In this document: piece by piece, positions 1-12,447 of the stretch
How the letters are laid out: each line of letters opens with the position of its first letter
Numbering within the stretch: the first letter of the stretch is position 1
Origin: Colocasia esculenta
Lineage: Eukaryota; Streptophyta; Magnoliopsida; Alismatales; Araceae
DNA: 64,000 nucleotides
Assembly: GCA_014218235.1 (NCBI GenBank)
Contig: CM024760.1
Coordinates: 15,170,049 to 15,234,048, forward strand
Reading direction: 5' to 3'
Translations under genes and position numbers: made by a program
The notes under the pieces: generated by a model
Told to the model about the DNA's origin: nothing
Databases searched by the model: none
What the model saw: only the letters and a program-made list of their open reading frames with translations

Positions 1-395
1 AAAGTTGTTACACAGTTACTCAGTTACACAGTTAAATGTATAACTACTTCGAAAGTTGTTACACAAATAGAAATACAAATAGTTAGACACTTACGTACAA
101 AAACAGTAGGTACTAGGTAATCACATACTTACACAGTTAACATACGTAACTATTTTTGAACTTGTTACATAGTTACTCAGTTACACAGTTAACTGTGTAA
201 CTATTTAGAAAGTTCTTACACAGTTACTCAGTTACACGATTAAGTGTGTAACTACTTAGAAAGTTGTTACATAATTAAAAAGTTACACAGTTAACTGTGT
301 AACTACTTAGAACGTTGTTACAAAGTTACTGACTTACAGAGTTAACTGTGTAATTACTTCGAAAGTTGTTACACAATTACAATTAGACAAACTTA
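1..395. repeat. Tandem repeat array with embedded perfect palindromes
   Basis: About seven imperfect copies of a roughly 50-base unit, built on GTTACACAGTTACTCAGTTAC and AACTACTTAGAAAGTTGTTAC, fill the left edge of the window, so the array probably continues outside it. Two copies (180-201 and 282-303) contain a perfect 22-base palindrome, GTTACACAGTTAAC followed by TGTGTAAC. Copies differ by substitutions and small indels, so the array is old. No gene is visible in it. Confidence 0.8.
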
Positions 396-2267
396 GATAA
401 AATAGGAAATTTTTTAGAGTAACATGTCCTTTTAGTCTACTGTAACTCTGTAGTAACGTCGGTAACCAATGTCTATCAGAACAGAAAAATATGGATTTGA
501 AGAACTGCATGAAAAAGTGGAGTAAATAAGTCAAAAATTAGAGCGACACAAAACCCTCCGACTACTACTGCCGGATATGGATGAAACATTGTTGGCAAGA
601 AAAACATCTAGCGACTAACGGATGTGGATCTACAGAGGACAAAGGGGATCGGTGGAATCAATGTCTATCAGAACGCCAAGAAAAGCTCACCTACACTGGG
701 GATAGAAGGAAATGAGAACCAGTTTAGAAACGTTCACCGGAAGTCAGAATCTTCCACCCAAACGGCAAGCCTGCGCTCCTCTTCGCAGGGCACCCAAACG
801 GCAACCTTGGTCTCCTCTTCGCAATGCCGCGGCGAGAAGCATTGCGCCATTGCCTGCCTTCTTCGAAAGGTATTAAAGCCAAAGACGGTCACGGGTCCCA
901 TAGGGCTGGGGGTAGAATTGGCATTTGGGAGAAGAGGTATAACGTCCGTTAACACCAGAGATTGAAAATTATGTCCCGCATAAAACAGGGACCGTGCGTT
1001 GATGGAAAAAACTGATAGGGATAGGAAAATAATTATTCGCCCTTGCCAAGGATGAATAATTAATTCTCCCTAAATAAAAAGAAATATAAGAGAGCAAAGA
1101 AAGTACACCTAAAATATACAGTAAAGTATTACTTGTTCAAAGTTAATAGGATTTGAACGGCCCACCAATTTGCACCGGCAAGTTGATATAGAAATGAGAA
1201 TTATTTGACTGTTCGTTCGAACAAGAATAAGTGGGTTGGGTCCCACTCCCGTGGGTGAGGTCCACCTTATCTTATTTGAGTGGGACGATTTTTTTTTTTA
1301 AGATGAGAATCAAATAATTTTTTTTTAAAATGTATCCATCGTGGTGGTTGCATTTCTTTGATTCTATTCTGATACTCGGCCTTCTTTGGGGATATCTCAC
1401 CACTGTCACTTCTAATGTTTGAAAATTTTAATACAAATTGAAGCCGCGGGAATCATGAGACCTTCATTTCATTATTATTATTATTATTATTATGAAAGGT
1501 GGTACGCCGAGCCTAAAAAATGTCTAAATTCGACTTTCTTTATTTTTAGGTCGTGCCAAATTAAATCACTTTTTTAAGAATTAAACTTACAACTGTCAAC
1601 TGGACTTTTAATTTATAACGAGTTAGATGCACCGAGTCCGACCTAGTTAACCCCTCTGCTTAAACAAACACCTCTGCACCTTTGGCAAACAGGAACAAGA
1701 TTTTATCGTCAAGAACTCGGCGACAGTTTCAAAGCATTAAAGAGGGGGTATTTCTCGTATAATGTTCTTCCAAAAAAATTATAAATAAATAAGGTGGGTC
1801 TGATCCGATGCTTCTTTCCATTGAACAATACCACCATTTAAAAGAAAAAAAAATTACAACTCATCCGCGATATCTACTCTCAGATATAAAAGAGTAGACC
1901 TCCCAATATATTTATGGTTATAAGATCCACTCCAATTATATTTATTTAAGATGGACACCTTCATGGTTTTTCACTTACTAGAAAGCCTACCTACCAATAC
2001 CATCCCTTAATCAGTAACTTTACAGAGGACCACAAATGCTGAAGAAAACCGGAATTTACATTATTTTTTTTGACACGTTAAACATGTCGATTCTTTTTAG
2101 AATCGCATTATTGTGTTGGAAAATAAATCATATCTATTAAAATTATTGAATTTTTCTTTTACTAGACGACAATCCAACTATAAATCATACTCGGACAGCA
2201 TGATGAAGCCATAATTTTCGAGAAAAATAACCACTTTTATGAAGTTGGTAGTAACTCCCATATCTCC
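396..2267. other. Intergenic stretch, no gene recognised
   Basis: AT-rich sequence with a short ATT microsatellite near 1475-1493. An open frame at 624-965 (+) is overlapped by another open frame on the opposite strand and resembles no family I know. I see no RNA gene and no clear transposon ends. Confidence 0.5.
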
Positions 2268-3042
2268 ATGCCAGTTGTAAGCGGATGCAAACAAAGAAAA
2301 CAAAGGACAGAGTCTACAGACCCATCCCGCCCTCCAAATTTCCAAGCCACACGCTCCCCACCTGCGGACTCCCTCCTCCCTCCACCACCGCCCCTTGTCC
2401 AGGGGGCTGTACCGCGCCCCACACCCGCACCCCGCATCATCCGCCCAGGAGGGAGAGGAGCACGGCGCCGACTTGCTCATGTGAAGGGTCCAGATGCAGA
2501 GGCCGGGAGTGGTCGAAAGGTGGGATCTTTTTTCCTCTGGCGCTCCCTCTCCTGGCGGATGGTCCTTTTTCTCCGATTGGAAGGGGGGTTTGTCGGAGGT
2601 TTTTGATGACGTGGGCCGACCCCGCCGATGGGTTTTGATGCGTTAAGGAGCACATGCTGTGGAGCCCGGAGTCCGCCGCTGCCGCCTCCCTGTGTCCGCT
2701 TGTGCTGGGACGAGTTGGTTGTGTGGTAGGGTTTCTGTTCGAGGTTTCTGGGGTGGTGTGCTGCTCTCGCGGTGAGGCGCGCGGAGGTCGCAGGTGCTGC
2801 TTTGCTGTTTTTTTTTCCCCCGATTCTTGTGTTTTTGGGCTCTGGGGCATTCCTAGGATTCTGCATTCAGGGGGTGCCCACGATGTGTGCGGGCCCTTCT
2901 TTAGATATTCATGCATTGGGATGCCGTTTTCGCTGGATCCCACGGTCCTGTCTGGTGTCCAGTTTGCTGGGTATTTGAATGAGTGGGTGTCGCTCTTCAA
3001 TTCCGGGGAGTGCTGGTTGCAAGGGGTTAACAGAGATCGGAG
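2268..3042 (+). promoter_or_regulatory. Promoter-proximal region and 5' leader of the POLAR-like gene
   Basis: The DNA turns GC/CT-rich just ahead of the start codon at 3043, as plant promoters and leaders often do. A GT at about 2520 (following GGTCGAAAG) and an AG at about 3031 (in GGTTAACAG, twelve bases before the ATG) could bound a leader intron of about 0.5 kb. This is inferred from splice-like motifs only. Several overlapping open frames on both strands here look like by-products of base composition. Confidence 0.4.
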
Positions 3043-6000
3043 ATGGACTTGTGGGTCGCAGCGGCGGCTGCTGGTGCCGGATATTTGGCCAAGTACTGGC
3101 AGAATACGTTGGAGGGAGGCGAATCGTCGAAGCACGACAGTTTGAATTCTGCTGACGAGAAACCCGAAGTTTTGGGGCCCTTTGAACAGCACATAGGTCG
3201 GAAGAGAGCAGAATCTGGGAGTCACCTCTTTCGCAGTTTGATTCGCAGACAAGCGGCAGGTCTGTCCTCTGATGCGGATGAGAGGCATTCTGAAGGATCG
3301 TGCGCTCGCGTGCTGCCGGAGCGAACAGATCCTAGCAAGAGTGCTGTTGGAGATAAGCTGATGAGATCAGAAGAGTATGTGAGAGACGATAGTTCTTTGT
3401 TGAGTCTGCAGCCATGGATCTTCAGGAAGGAGATCTACCAGGGGGATGGGGAACAGATGAAAGAGATAGGAGAGTGCCCTGGTAAATGTGATTATAACGT
3501 GGGCCAGTATGCAAATGCATTGCAACCCCATCTTTCTCCAAGGAATGCTGGGCCTGTTTATGGTTTCAGAAGAAACAAAAGCTCTCTAAGAAGTAGGAAA
3601 ATCCACAAATATTCAGTTAAGCCTTGGAGTTCCACAGAGAATTGCCTCATCCCTCAGCTGTACAAGGACAATATTGACTTTGAAGAATACGTCTTTTGCC
3701 CATTTCCATCTCCTTCTTCACCAGCTGTAAGGCCATTTTTGGTGACAGATGGCAAGCAAATTATCAGCAAGTCAAGTTTTGAGTCCCTCCATGAACAAGT
3801 TGACAATGGATTGCATCAGCATGTAAATTCTGTAGTGAATAAAGTGGTAATTGGGGTCCCCCCTCTGCAAATATCAAGGAAGCCAAAGCGAAAATGTGAA
3901 GAGTCGCACCAGCGAAGGTTGAATATTTACGACTCGCAGCATTGCTCTAAAATGTCCCAGCTGCCAGGTACAACACTCCTTCATTCTCGCTGAACAATGT
4001 GCTTCAATCCTCATTACTATGATTCCATGTGTAATTGGTGGTAGATCTAATGTGATGCACTTGTAGAGTAGAACAGAGATAGGCATCTCAAATCTTGGCT
4101 AGCAATCTCAGAAGTAAAGAACTACTTCTGTTTTTCTCCTCTACTTTATGAGCATCATCTTCTTCTCATTTTCTTCCTACTTTTCCACCACCTAATCCTT
4201 GTCTGCCTTCTTTGTCTCACACATATCATCCTGCTGCATTTTCTTCTCCTTCTCCTTATTTTTATCTTCATCCTCCTTCCCTTTCACCTACATGTATTCT
4301 TCCTCCTCTATTGCCCTCCTTTTCCTCTTGATCATGGTCTCAGTTTCACCTGTGCACTTTGAGGAGTTACCGTTTCTGCTTGCCCAACTTATTTGGTTGC
4401 TTTAGTATGTATGTACGTACGTGTGTATGTGTGCATGTGTGTGTGTATATATATACTCATATACACATATGCATATATTATGTTATTTGCATTTTCATGA
4501 AATGAACCTAGACAAAAATACAACATGAATGTTGGGTGCCTTTAATTAATTTTGTTCTCTACTGAAGCAAATGCATGCTTATCTTCCTTTTCTGACCTTG
4601 AGACAGCATACTTCCTCTTAGCTGTTAAACATAGCACATTGCCAAAGAATTTTATTGTTGGGCCAAGAATTATTTATTCAATCTATTGAACCCTTTACCT
4701 CTTTGTTGATTTAATTTATTATTTCACATTTTACTGAACCATGTTTTTTTCTGGCAGATGTGGTAGAGAGAGTTCTTTTTTTCTGTCTGGGACTCAACGT
4801 TGGTGTGATGTCCAACTTTCAGTCAAACAACAGAGTAGTGGAGAAATTAAGTGACTTGCTGAAGCACAGTGAGAACTTGGTTCAAGACTTGCAAGAAGAA
4901 CTAGAGATGAAAAACTCCCTTGTTGTTGAAGAGCTTGTCAATCAAGTGTCTCAAGATGACGAGCATCACGATATTTTTCATGATAATGATGACAAAGTTT
5001 ATTCACCTCCTGACTGTGATTCAAAATTTCCTTCCCCCGAAAAGCAAAGAAATACGTTAAAGCCACCAAGCTTTTCTAGAGCAGATGTCGAGAAAGAACC
5101 TCTGAGTACAATTGAAGCTGAGTTGGAAGCAGAACTTGAAAGGTTGGAACTGAATATGAATGCTTTTAGCCTTGAAGGGAGGATATCTGCTCTAGCTGAA
5201 GTAAGCAGAGACTTTTGCTTTGAAGCACATTGAAAATTATTTTTTAAGATTTTATTCTTTCCATGATGTTATTGTATATTGTTGTATAATTTGTTGCTGC
5301 TCTTCATTACTTCGAAGTTTGCAAAAGAATTTGATGGTTTGTGATTCTAATGATTGTTGCTTTTTTTGTCTTTTCCAAAGTTTTTTTCTGAAGGTGATTA
5401 TGGTGAAGCAGAATGTTTGTATGGTAACATGATAATAATGATACAATCTCAATTATGGTGCTTTTCAGTGCTGACTTGCAGTGCCAAGTAGTATAGACTT
5501 CTGGTGCACGGTCTACATCCTTCATCACTTGGGAACTTCTACAGTGTAATTTCATTTTCCTTGATACAATGCAGTCACTGACCTTCCAGTAACATGTGCC
5601 TATTCAGTTTATGAAGGTCTTCACTATGATAATCCTTCTAAAGATTCTTAAATTCCCTTTGCCCCAGACAAGATCCTTCTCTGGACTTGTGCACCATCCC
5701 CACCGACCCCTGCAGTCATTCAGCTGGGAACTGGAGCTGAAATTCGCCCACAAAACATGGGTTGCCAGAGTTCCCATCGAACTTTCCAACTTCATCCTAG
5801 ATACCAAATTTAGCTTCTGCATTGCTATGATATGGGTAAGATATGGTGAAAAGAGGTATGGAGAGAAATAGAGTACAGAGAGCAATGGAAAACTGGAAGT
5901 GGAGGAAGACTTATGGGTCAAGTGTGTCCAGGGACCATGGGTGGTCAAATGCTTGAAAGGTGTTATTCTTATGTGAGTGCCGAAGGAACAGCCATTTTGT

Positions 6001-9000
6001 CTCGATATTGTTTGGCAGGAAGTGTGAGAATTTTCTTGTGAAGGATGGGCCAACCATTTTTATTGCTTCTGTCGGGGAAGAGAGAATGTGCAGATGATCA
6101 CTAGCAAAGGAGGGATCTGCTCATGGAGGAAGAGAGAGACAGAATGATGTGAGATAGCTTTCTTTTGAGACTAGTTGTGTCCTGTGGGTTTTGTGTGCAA
6201 CCATAGGTTGTAACGACCATGGAAGGGGAAGCTTTTGCAGCCTGCACCATATAGCTTTGCTAGTCTCTCCTTGAAAATTGGAGAGAGTAAAGAAGGGGGC
6301 ACACAGATACTGGGTCGAGAGCCTTTTGCAAGGCTTCGGCCAATGCTCTAATGATCCATAGAGTTGAAATCCTAGTCACCATCCCTGGAAGCAAGAAGAG
6401 TTAGGGTATTCTGGTGAAGGCATTTGATAGTCTGCGGCTGTATGGGAGTCTACCCTGCTGACAGACATCAATTCAATTTCAAGTTGAATTATAAATCTTC
6501 TAGTTGGGTGGATGTCGTAATGTGGCAGTTTCAGTTTAGCCATTCAAGAGACAAGAGTCACCTGTACTTGGGTGTTTACATAGCCAACCAATTCAGGGGT
6601 ATCCAAATTTGAAGGCAGCAACTTCTGGCAGTGGCAAGGCAGTCCCAGATATTGTTGTATGCACAGGACCTGTTCCAGCTTTGGGATATTCATTGGAATT
6701 AGGCTTAGAGGGGTATGGTGACCTCAAGAAGTGACAATAATGGTCCTAAGCCATCTGGTACCCAGGCAGAATACTCTGTAGTCAGTGGCCAAGCATTATC
6801 TTGGAAAAGGGGCGTTAGTGGACTCCTTGGTTAGTGGCTTTTTAAGGGGCTGAAGGATGGTCTGGAGAAAGAAGATGGAGCAATTATATTGCCTCTGATT
6901 GAGGCATTCTGCTTTTCTTTCAGAAGGCAAAGTATTCTTTTATATTTATATATATATATATGGGCATTCCGTTCCTAGCCAAAGGGCAAGGCTTCATTGT
7001 GGTGAACTTGGGAACTGAAGATGCTACATGATGAAGGAAAACTTCAAGAGTTGAGCATCACTGTGATAGAGAACGGTTGGAAATGAGGACTATCTTTTGT
7101 TGATGGAAAGCAACCCATCTAAGGGAAACATGGGTAACCGGCATAAGAGTGTCAAGTTGTGACCACCTGTCGAATTTAACTGGCTTGGGTATGGGCATGT
7201 TTCTTTGTTTATTTTGAGGGTTTTAATTACTCTAGGGAAAATTTGAAAACAGGTATAGATTATGTTTATTTTGTAGTTGTTGGAGCATCCAACTCAAAAT
7301 TAATTGGCAATGAGCAAGAAGCCCATTTCCGTATAGACCCATGACTGACTTGACCTACAATCAGTATGGAACTTGAGACCCCCTTCATGTCCAGCCTGAT
7401 ACCATAGAAGGCCACATGGTGTATAATTAAATGAGGGATCACATGAGAGACAGACAGAAGAGGAGACAAACAAGGACATCCTTGGGCATGAAGTGGGTTG
7501 GTAACCATGTTAGAGCATCCAACTCAAAACCAATTGGCAGTCGGTGAGAGGCCCATTTGTTACCAACTGGAGAGGCAAAGACTAAATCCATCCACAACCA
7601 AGCTGGAAGTTAACATTAATGATCCTTTTTTATTTTACAAACCTGAACTTTAACCCACTTTCTTCTTCTTTCCTCATCACAATGGTCTAGATAATACTCA
7701 CGCAATTTCACTCACAACTGTCCAAAATATTGATGATTAAGGTAAAGTATCTATTTGCCCTTCTAAAGTGTGCTCCATCCTCACATTTATGGACCTTCAG
7801 ATTGTACTCATTCTGCAAAAGCAATATTCCTCTATGATGCCTTGTGCCCACAAATTGGTCCAATAGATCAGATGGTTTACCACCATCTTCCTTGACAACT
7901 CTGGTGAGAACTGTTGGTATTTGTCTTGTAGAAACACAAGACTTGTTCCTTTGTTTTTAATGTTCAATGAAGTAAACTTCATTACGTCCTGTTGCTCAAT
8001 TCTCCCTCCCTGACACCACAGCTTCACATGTTGCATAGCCATCTAGAGTGCATTTCTGAATATACTCCTCCCCCTCCCACAGTAACCAATGGATCTCTGT
8101 TCTCTCTATTTTCTGCATGGCTAAATTCCTTGTCAACTGATAAAAGAACACGGATTTTTAATCATATTTCTGTCTTCTTCATCATTAATCCCTCTTCTAG
8201 CCTGTTGCTCTAAATATAACAGCCATATTCTGTGACTGCACTGTCACTGAACTATCAATCCAGAGTGCCTGTAGCCTATGATAATTGTTGAAGAGATCTT
8301 TGAATGTTATCTTGCATGCTGCAATGAAGTTGTTTTTTTCCCCTCTTTTTAATGTGGAAAAATGACAAACTTGAATATGCAAAGCCTCAGGAGGATAGCC
8401 CCCATCTTAAGAAGAGAAATAGATCTCTCCACTAACTCCTTGTACTACAAGGTACACCTAGAAGGTGTGACCCTCTGAACTTCCCAAAAGGCCAAAAAAG
8501 GGAGGAATATCAGGCATTTACTCAGAGAGATGTCCAGTCCATTCCTGAACTTTGTCCAACACAGGATGCCACTCTACTGGGATCATTGCTAGGGTGTTGT
8601 GTGGACATTTGAGCCTTTATTCTGTCAGTTTTGCGGGTCACAGGATTCACACTGGAAATGTCTATGTGGAGGTCTGAAATTTTGGATAAGTTCTAAAATG
8701 TTTGGTTCATGATTTGCCATATTGAATTGTCTTGAACCTTATCACCATACCATATCACATCTGGCCTTTAGACCAAGATGTGCCTTGGACTGGCTCAGAC
8801 TATCTTGGACCATCTCAAACATTGTTGTACCATATCTGGGATGGACTGAGATGATCTGGCCCGCCCTGGTGCCTAGTGAGTGACATCTTCAGGCACTGAA
8901 GTATAAAGAAAGTCATTGTGCCCTCAACTGGAGCAACTGTGCACATAAACATGTTTGTCAGTATTTCTAAACCAGAATTTGTGGAACTCTGTGCAGTTTG

Positions 9001-10255
9001 TAGTTTATCTTTTTGTATCCCAAATTTTGTGCATGCCCAGTGCTTGTGCTTCCACCATTTTCCCATCCCTTTTTTTCTTGGGCTAAGTTTGCAAGGAATG
9101 CAGTCTGTTAAATATAAATTTATATTTTCTTATTTTGAGCCTATAGGGCATATATATATTGTTCCTTGACAATATTCATTAAACTTTTGTATGCACTTGC
9201 ATAGTTGCATGAAATGTTGCATATGTTACTGATCGTTCTCATTGCTTGTCTATAGCTTCCTTCATTGGCTTTATTTTATTTCCATCTTTCTAGATGTCCT
9301 TCAGCATCATTAGATGATATTTTCCTCAGTGCATGAAGATGTATGATGCATTTGCAGATGAAGCACTTTAGTTTCAAACCCCCCACCCCCTCCTGAGAAA
9401 TAAATTTTTAGTACGGACACATTATTAATTTTGTTACCTTTGCTCTATTTGACATTCTGTTCTTTTGAACCATTGCAGCTTGATCCCAGACTTACAGGAA
9501 ATGTTGTTCATGGAGAACTGAGGGAAGACATTCTGAATGGCAAGTCACGGAGCATTGACTCTGATGGTGACACTAACGGATCCTCTACAACTCCACACAT
9601 GGGAAACTACTCTGTTTCACCCAGGGAACTTAGTTTACGCCTCCATGAGATCATCCAGTCCCAATTGGAGGAGCGAATCAAAGATCTGGAAACAGCACTA
9701 TATCTCAGAGGGAAGCAACTCCATTCGATGGAAGACGAAAAGGCAAATTCCCGAGGTGAATTCTCAAGCAGCGAACAAGGAACTTCATCGAATCAAGAAA
9801 GCCCGGTATTGATGGATCAGGGACAGGATACTCATCATCCACTCTGCTTAAATTTATCTGGGGATGCTTTAGATGCATATGATGAAGCGTATGAAGAGTT
9901 CCTAAAGATGACCAATGCGGACGAAGAGAACCCATCGTCCACAACCAATATGAGTGGACGGATTGATGGGGATGAATTGTGCTCATCGGATCAAAGTTTG
10001 TCCTGTGGTATCGAGGTTGGCGTGGCAAATGAAACTTCAAACTCTGATATCTTTGGAAGCGAACCAACATGGAAACATATCCGTAGTGGTCAGCTCTCCA
10101 GTGAGGCCTATGGTGCAGAAGAAGTGGAGAATGATGAAATTGATGGCGATGAGGAAGGAAAGATGCTGATCCAACAAATAGTTGAGAGAACACGTCAGGG
10201 TTCTCCTATAGTAATTAATGCTCAAAAGATCCTGTCTTTATGGACAAATAATTAA
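3043..10255 (+). CDS. POLAR-like protein (polar localization during asymmetric division family)
   Basis: Three coding exons: 3043-3967, 4758-5200 and 9479-10255. All introns are GT-AG and the frame holds across both joins, giving 714 codons. The start MDLWVAAAAAGAGYLAKYW matches the hallmark N-terminus of plant POLAR/POLAR-like proteins as I know the family. Just after the first splice join (residues about 314-325) is the short hydrophobic VLFFCLGLNVGVMSN segment typical of the family. Acidic helical stretches follow (about 335-360 and 430-456), then a predicted coiled coil at about 507-537 (ELSLRLHEII..RIKDLETAL) and an acidic C-terminus. POLAR of Arabidopsis is a plasma-membrane polarity scaffold in stomatal-lineage cells; the role here is inferred from family membership. 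Intron 2 is unusually long (4.3 kb). The reading frame is intact, so the gene is probably functional. Confidence 0.88.
5201..9478 (+). other. Large intron 2 of the POLAR-like gene with repeat remnants
   Basis: The intron is bounded by GTAAGC and TTGCAG. It contains two direct copies of a roughly 50-base motif (about 7279-7330 and 7508-7560, sharing GAGCATCCAACTCAAAA and AATTGGCA). Such pairs are common inside old transposon debris. All open frames inside it are short and unrecognisable. I see no intact element ends or duplications. Confidence 0.6.
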
Positions 10256-12447
10256 ATTAGAATGAAGTTTTGATGTTGATATACTAACACAGGAAGGTAG
10301 GCATCTATGCAAACTACTTTGGAAATGCATGATTCTATAGATGCAGATTTTCGTCAGTGACACTTTAGTTCAGAAGTGATAGAAGGAAGTCTCTTTAACT
10401 TAGAAAATGCTTAAGCCTCTTCCTAAAAAGGTTACTTGGTAAAAATTTTCCTGCTAACAAATAAATGGTGAATTAATTATTTCTGCATAAATATGTTTTT
10501 TGGGAAGCTCTGCCTGGTTTCCCTTTAAAGAACGGGACAGCTCACCTTAGATCATCACCTGTAGACTGCATCTGTACGTACCAATCTGATATGTTTGACC
10601 TGTGGAATGCGTGTGAGATTATGCATGTCAGTTGAGATTATCCACAATGTAAAGACGAACTTTGTCGAATATAAATGTTAGATATAAGACTATCGAGATT
10701 CAAATAAACTATATTCTTGCATAATTAATCGTACCTTATACGCGGCATGATATGAGAAATGTTTAGTGCCCTGTTTGGTAGGGGACTAAACATGATATGG
10801 ATTGTCTTCCAAACAATTTTATTGATTGAAAATTTGTCAAAATTTCTTTTTTTTGTTGTCAATTAATAAAATTATTTGGAAGACAATCTACATTACTTTT
10901 ATTGCACTTCTTAAAAGGCACTAAGCATTTCTCAGCATGGTATATACTTGGCCATCTCATACTTTCGTGGGATGACTTTTGAGGAAGCATTTCTGATACC
11001 CGTTGTAGGTATTCTTAACTTGCTATTTTACTCGGGCATTATTTAAAACAACCTATTAAAAACTGAGTGATTCTTCACGGAGTGTGAAGTATTCTCTCTT
11101 AGCGTGGGAAATATTAATGTGCATGTCACTAACATTATCATACAAAAATTTATGCCGAACACCGTGTATCAACTGAGACTATGTGCTTGCCATCTAATTA
11201 CTTCATCGTTTTGCCCTCGAGGGAATTTTGAGTGATGGACGTTCATTCTATATTTTATTCTTTGATATGCACACATTTCGTTATAGATTGTTGTTTATAG
11301 TCACTTTCTACCCGGCCAGTGTGGATTTGGCTCACAGCGTGAGCCCCGAATCTGCTAAGTAGACGTGACAGACAGGGAACCCACATCTGAAATTTAAACT
11401 TTTCCCTTATTGTTTGGCATTATTTGGCACTTAAGGTGCCTCTTTTAATGTGACACATCCATACACGATGACATTTATGTGTTGTACCAACGATCTTTGA
11501 AAGATATGATATGATTGAGGAAAAGAAGTCCAACGCTGTATAACAAATAACTGTGATAGTTGGGCAACATCCATTCGTAGACTGCTATCTTTTGCATACG
11601 AATTGTATTAAGAAAAAATGGCCTAATTACGTGACACAAATATCAAAAAACCAACCTCAAAACTAGTTGGTAACTTCTCTCGATCAAGTTTAGGTGAAAA
11701 GCCCGTTAGCTTAATTGATCTATGGGAGACATAATTTAATAGATTAGTTATTGTATTATTTGATCTGTATGCCAGAACTGATGACATTCAAAAGCATGCA
11801 AAAGATGATACAGAGAAGATCCCCCCGAGGACTTCCTAACCGCTTTCCTCAGCAACTCTTAGCAATCCTGTTGTGTTGGGAGACTTTGCTTACGCGCGCT
11901 GCTAATAAGCTACTGTTAGCAGTCGGTGGTGAGAACCAGGAAGCATATATATATAAGAGAAAAGATTAAGTATTTTTGTGCAAACACAAAATGCAAACAT
12001 CTCAAATTAGGGCAGACCCCACAGCACTGCCTCCATGTGAGTGATTGCGTTTTGTGCTTGCACAAAATCCTACTCTACATATAAAGGCCGCACAGTTAAA
12101 ACGTAAGATTGGTTGGAAGGGAGTGCGGATGCTACCTGCTCTCACTGTTTTCCGTCCGGGTGAGGGCATTATACACAACTTTTTGCATAATACGACATCA
12201 AATAATCAGCTTACCTTCCATTCTCTCACAGGAAGATCCCAGTTTCGAAGTATTATTTAAGAAAGGACAGGATGATAAGCAAAATAACCCAAAATTCTAG
12301 GAAAACAAAGACAGTCATAACCCGTTTAAGCACTCTCTCGATCACAATATAAACTATTATGTCACAGTTCATGGTCCTCTGATAACAAGAAAAGACTTCC
12401 ACTTTTTACCAGAATGCAATGGACGGAATCGTCGTTGGCATGTACGT
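10256..12447. other. Convergent intergenic region between the POLAR-like and GR-RBP genes
   Basis: Holds the 3' flanks of two genes that read toward each other. The only defined structure is the MITE at 10754-10933, listed separately. Short open frames at 11751-12300 show no family resemblance. Confidence 0.6.
10754..10933. mobile_element. 180-bp MITE with inverted ends
   Basis: The ends GAGAAATGTTTAGTGCC and GGCACTAAGCATTTCTC are inverted copies with one mismatch. A second inverted pair lies inside (GGATTGTCTTCCAAA and TTTGGAAGACAATCT). Flanks GCATGATAT (10745-10753) and GCATGGTAT (10935-10943) look like an aged 9-bp target duplication, which suggests the Mutator superfamily. It is non-coding, in the 3' flank of the POLAR-like gene. 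Confidence 0.7.

Noticed and set aside
624..965. 113-residue open frame near the left edge
   Set aside because: Overlapped by another open frame on the opposite strand, with no family resemblance, splice context or promoter.
2437..3288. 283-residue minus-strand open frame antisense to the POLAR-like leader and exon 1
   Set aside because: Overlaps a well-supported exon on the other strand in GC-rich DNA. Composition is proline/serine/arginine-rich, as expected of a shadow frame.
9705..10193. 162-residue minus-strand open frame
   Set aside because: Antisense shadow of POLAR-like exon 3; no motif.
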